Of a stretch of 22,657 nucleotides of DNA, positions 19,939 to 22,657 are shown piece by piece. The stretch's first letter is position 1. Each line of letters starts with the position of its first letter. The position numbers and the translations under genes were made by a program. This DNA comes from Allomyces macrogynus ATCC 38327 (lineage: Eukaryota; Blastocladiomycota; Blastocladiomycetes; Blastocladiales; Blastocladiaceae), in contig GG745336.1 in assembly GCA_000151295.1 (NCBI GenBank), positions 493,251 through 515,907 of the forward strand. The letters run 5' to 3'. The notes beneath the pieces were generated by a model. The model was not told where the DNA came from and searched no databases. It saw only the letters and a list, made by a program, of their open reading frames with translations.

Positions 19939-22255
19939 ATGGCCAACACCGTCTCCGCTGCAACGTTCGACGCCCTCTTGGGCCTCCTCGTCGACCGCGG
20001 CGAGCTGCCGCCAGTCTACCACACGTTCACGGGCGACCTCGTCACGCTGGCGCACCTGTGCTCGACACTACGCGACAAGATTGCCGCCGACGGTAATGCC
20101 AACTGGCCATGGCTCGACCACAGTGCGTTTCGACTGATCTCGGCGTCGGCGTGCAGGATTTCTCCCGACCACGCATCTCGAGCAGATTCTCGGCGTCAAC
20201 CAGCGCACGGGCGAGCACGTCGTCGAGACGGTCGTTGGCGAGTCACAGGGTGACCTGGAGATTGTACAGGCTTTCCTCTTGTCAAGGTGCGTTTGATGCG
20301 GGCGCTGCTGATGTGCGCGTCCTGATTTGGCTGGCTACGTAGAAAGGGTCGCGATCAGCTGCGTGCCAGCGCCGTTGATTTCATCCTGCAGGCCGAGATC
20401 ACAGCGGGTGATGCAGTTGCGCTCGCGCTGCGCGTGACCACGAATCTAGTCTACGAGGTTTGCTTGCCCAGTTTGCACGCGATACTCCAGACGTGAACAT
20501 GCTCGCTGACCAGACATCGACCCGTTATTAGCTCCTGTTTTCCGCGAACCCGTCTGACCAGGTGTTCCGCGACAAGTACGAGTCGCGCGTCTTCTACAGC
20601 GCCAGTTTCCGCGAGCGATTGCGCAACTTGCTGGCCGAGGGACTACAGACCGACCGGTACGGGTGTTTGGTCGTGATTTTTGCCGCTGCTCAACCGAATC
20701 TGAACTGACTCTGGTTCGGTCCCGTTGCTAGACCCATTTCGATTGCGCACATTCTCAAGGGAACAGAGTGCCCACCGGGTCTCCGAGAAGGTGCGTGCCC
20801 TCACTTCTCGAGCGCTCTCTTCCCACGTTCCAATTCATCAACCATGCGTCTTTCCACGATGAATTTCGCGCGTAGAGCTCCTCCACGATATTCTCCACCC
20901 GGCCGCATCCATCCATTCCCCCACCGCACCCATCCGCGGCAAACTGCGAGGCGACATCTTCACCCCGGACGCCTACATCGCCGCGCAAGCCGCACACCTC
21001 GCGTCGCAACTCTCTTCCATCGGTGTCCTCCCACTCTCCGACATTGCCAGTATGCGCCCACCACCGTCCGGCCTGCACCTCGCCACCGTCTTTATTGCAT
21101 CCACGCACATCGACCGGCTGCGTGACGCTGTTCTTGCCATGACCGACGCGGCCGACCCGGCTCGGCCCATCGCCAACGTCGTTGATATGGCCGCGCTCGA
21201 CGTGACGGGCACGGTTGCGGCGGCGCTCGGCGACGCGCACGACGCGGCCGCGTTCTTGCAGGCCATGTTCCCACCGCAGAAGCGCACGACGCGAGGCGAG
21301 GATCCGGTCGTAGTGGCGGGCACGGTGGTCGCACGCCGCGCGCGACTCGTGAACGCGTGCCTTGCCGAGTGCGATGCGGCGCTCGTCGCGCCGCTCCTGA
21401 AGCCCACGGCGGTGGCGGCGGTGACCGCGACGGGCGCGGTGCCAACGTCGCGTGAAGTATCGAGGGAGGCGGTACGTTCTGGGTGCGAGTTTGCCGTGGT
21501 GGGACGCGGTTGAACTCATCGGTCGGGGTGATGCTAGGTTGCACACCGGCTACTCTGGGTCCCCGCCGATCTGCGTGACGCGGTCGTGTCCGATATCCTG
21601 CCGGAACTGCGACGCCGCGTCGATGCAGCGCGCTCACTTCGCATGGATCCGCAGCGCGCGTTGTTGCATTGGGTCAGTCGGTTCCATGTGTATTGCGACG
21701 GGTTGGACCAGCTTGGTACTTGACGCGCTCGCACGGAATGGTTCATCGGGCAAGGGCCATGGCTAACGTGCTCCTGAATCGCACAGCCGGGTGGGGTCTC
21801 CCGTCGTCCACGGTCAAGACCCTCGGGCGGCACCTGCTCAAGACAGTCGGACCGAACGTGGCCGAGGCGCTGTTGGCGTTTGTCGACGACGCGCAGTTGA
21901 CGACAATTCGCGATATGATGAACCAGATCATTCAGTCCAAGGTACGGTTCTCGTTTCCTCTTCTCACTTCGCGTAAACGCGGCTCACGGTTGACGTGCAC
22001 TTTGCCCAGTCGGTGGCCATGTTCCGCAAGACGATTCGCACGATTGCTCAGCACTGCAAGGTCGACTTGCCCGTGACCGAGGAAGAGGATGCGGAGCTCA
22101 CGGCCATGCTCGACGAGGCCAAGACGAACCCGCTCGCGGACCCGCTTGTCGTGGAACTCGCATCGCAGCACGGAATCATGGTCTTGGTCGACCCGGCGGT
22201 GCATGGCGAGGCAATCCGACGCGTTTTGGAGAAGCGTCAGACGGCCTCGAGCTGA
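19939..22255 (+). CDS. UFL1: UFL1-type E3 ligase for the ubiquitin-like modifier UFM1
   Basis: This is a UFL1 homologue, which transfers UFM1 from UFC1 to targets such as ribosomal protein uL24 at the ER. Nine exons are modelled: 19939-20092, 20157-20286, 20343-20457, 20532-20656, 20732-20790, 20876-21471, 21538-21715, 21787-21941 and 22010-22255. Introns are 56-85 bp and the protein is about 585 residues. Similarity to animal UFL1 is modest but collinear: LPPVYHTFTGDLVTLAHL against LEVVHTLDGKEYIT, STLRDKIAADG against KEMRDELHVRGG, RVFYSASFRERLRNLL against GVIFTEAFVARHKARI, GKLRGDIFTPDAYI against the GRLRG and VFVPDIY segments, and TLGRHLLKTV against LTKHLLKSV. Every exon phase fits. It lacks the Lys-rich middle insert of the animal protein (794 residues in human). 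ATG 19939 has ACCCATGG context. Confidence 0.8.
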
Positions 22256-22494
22256 TTGGCAATGTGCTTTGTTCGATGCTTTTGACGGGGTGTCGCGAAA
22301 AAAGATGAAAGTGTCCCTCTGCTTTGCTCTCCGAACCAACGAACACGAAAGGAACCAAATTACATTTCAAAATCCCAGAAACAATCACACCCACCCGCTC
22401 TTCGCACCCCTGCCAATCAATCTACGCAGTCCCCGTTGCCAACTGTGCAACCGACGGCGCCAAACTCGACGTCGGCGCATACGCGGCGAGCGCC
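22256..22494. other. convergent 3' intergenic region
   Basis: This gap lies between UFL1 and the following minus-strand gene. It is A-rich from 22300 to 22390 and contains nothing recognised. Confidence 0.35.
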
Positions 22495-22657
22495 TCAGTA
22501 CGCACCGGGGTCCTCATACGAGTTCGCCTTATGCTTGGGCAAGAACTTGAACTCGGCCGGGGCCGGGCCCAAGAGCATTTCCCAAGATCTTGATCCAGTC
22601 GTTGCAGTTATCAGATGCCCATGAGGAGTTTCGAAGGTCGGTCCGCCCCGACAAACT
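22495..22657 (-). CDS. 3' end of an unrecognised gene (runs off the window)
   Basis: A minus-strand frame ending at the TGA at 22495-22497 encodes a convincing C-terminus, AEFKFLPKHKANSYEDPGAY, with strong GC third-position bias. Upstream of about 22560 two readings compete. One is the same frame, giving SWEMLLGPAP, possibly after an AAG acceptor. The other is a neighbouring frame, giving NCNDWIKILGNALGPGP, which would need a one-base change in the GGCCCCGG run. I cannot name the family. It is convergent with UFL1. Confidence 0.45.
   Translation of the reverse strand, partial: VCRGGPTFETPHGHLITATTGSRSWEMLLGPAPAEFKFLPKHKANSYEDPGAY

Noticed and set aside
20123..20156. 34-base intron in UFL1 (GTGCGT to GCAG)
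   Set aside because: It has a good donor and the right phase but is far shorter than all other introns. The alternative donor at 20093 gives 64 bp and a better alignment to UFL1 around LRDKIAADG.
1..22657. search for tRNA, rRNA, CRISPR, transposase, terminal inverted repeats or telomere repeats
   Set aside because: None was seen on reading both strands. No tRNA T-arm-like context with matching arms was found in the intergenic regions and no transposon domain in any frame.

Overview
The window is nuclear DNA of a GC-rich, intron-bearing unicellular eukaryote. It holds eleven gene loci plus one possible broken gene. Most genes have short introns (56-111 bp), tight intergenic gaps and the standard stop codons. 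The gene content (an Mpe1-type cleavage/polyadenylation factor, Eaf7, AP-3 mu, a Ssh4/Ear1-like SPRY protein, a LIM-only paxillin and a UFL1-type UFMylation ligase) best fits an early-branching fungus, for example a blastocladiomycete or chytrid-grade lineage. Dikarya have largely lost UFL1 and lack animal-type paxillin. The assignment is inference from gene content only.

Layout: <1-669 (+) C-terminal part of a CCR4/Angel-like endonuclease-exonuclease-phosphatase protein; 785-2856 (-) AP-3 mu; 3238-5311 (+) MPE1; 5928-8398 (-) leucine-rich-repeat protein; 8559-11045 (+) unrecognised multi-pass membrane protein; 11239-12336 (+) degenerate F-box/LRR-like frame; 12793-14165 (-) two-helix membrane protein with two PPxY motifs; 14801-15985 (-) paxillin-like LD/LIM protein; 16632-17688 (+) SPRY membrane protein; 18577-19572 (-) Eaf7 of NuA4; 19939-22255 (+) UFL1; 22495->22657 (-) end of an unrecognised gene.

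Strands alternate almost perfectly, giving four divergent pairs that share 160-646 bp promoters (AP-3 mu/MPE1, LRR/membrane protein, paxillin/SPRY, EAF7/UFL1) and convergent 3' ends between them. There is no operon-like functional clustering. The only loose theme is endosomal trafficking (AP-3 mu, the SPRY Rsp5-adaptor-like protein and the PPxY membrane protein). I found no mobile element, CRISPR array, rRNA or tRNA.

I rebuilt about 30 introns by reading frame and family similarity. Their donors share an unusual pattern, GT(A/G)CG, with C at +4 in 25 of 30 and no GTAAGT or GTGAGT. Three coding genes (MPE1, paxillin, SPRY) carry one-base frame breaks in G/C runs, which points to assembly errors or, less likely, decay.
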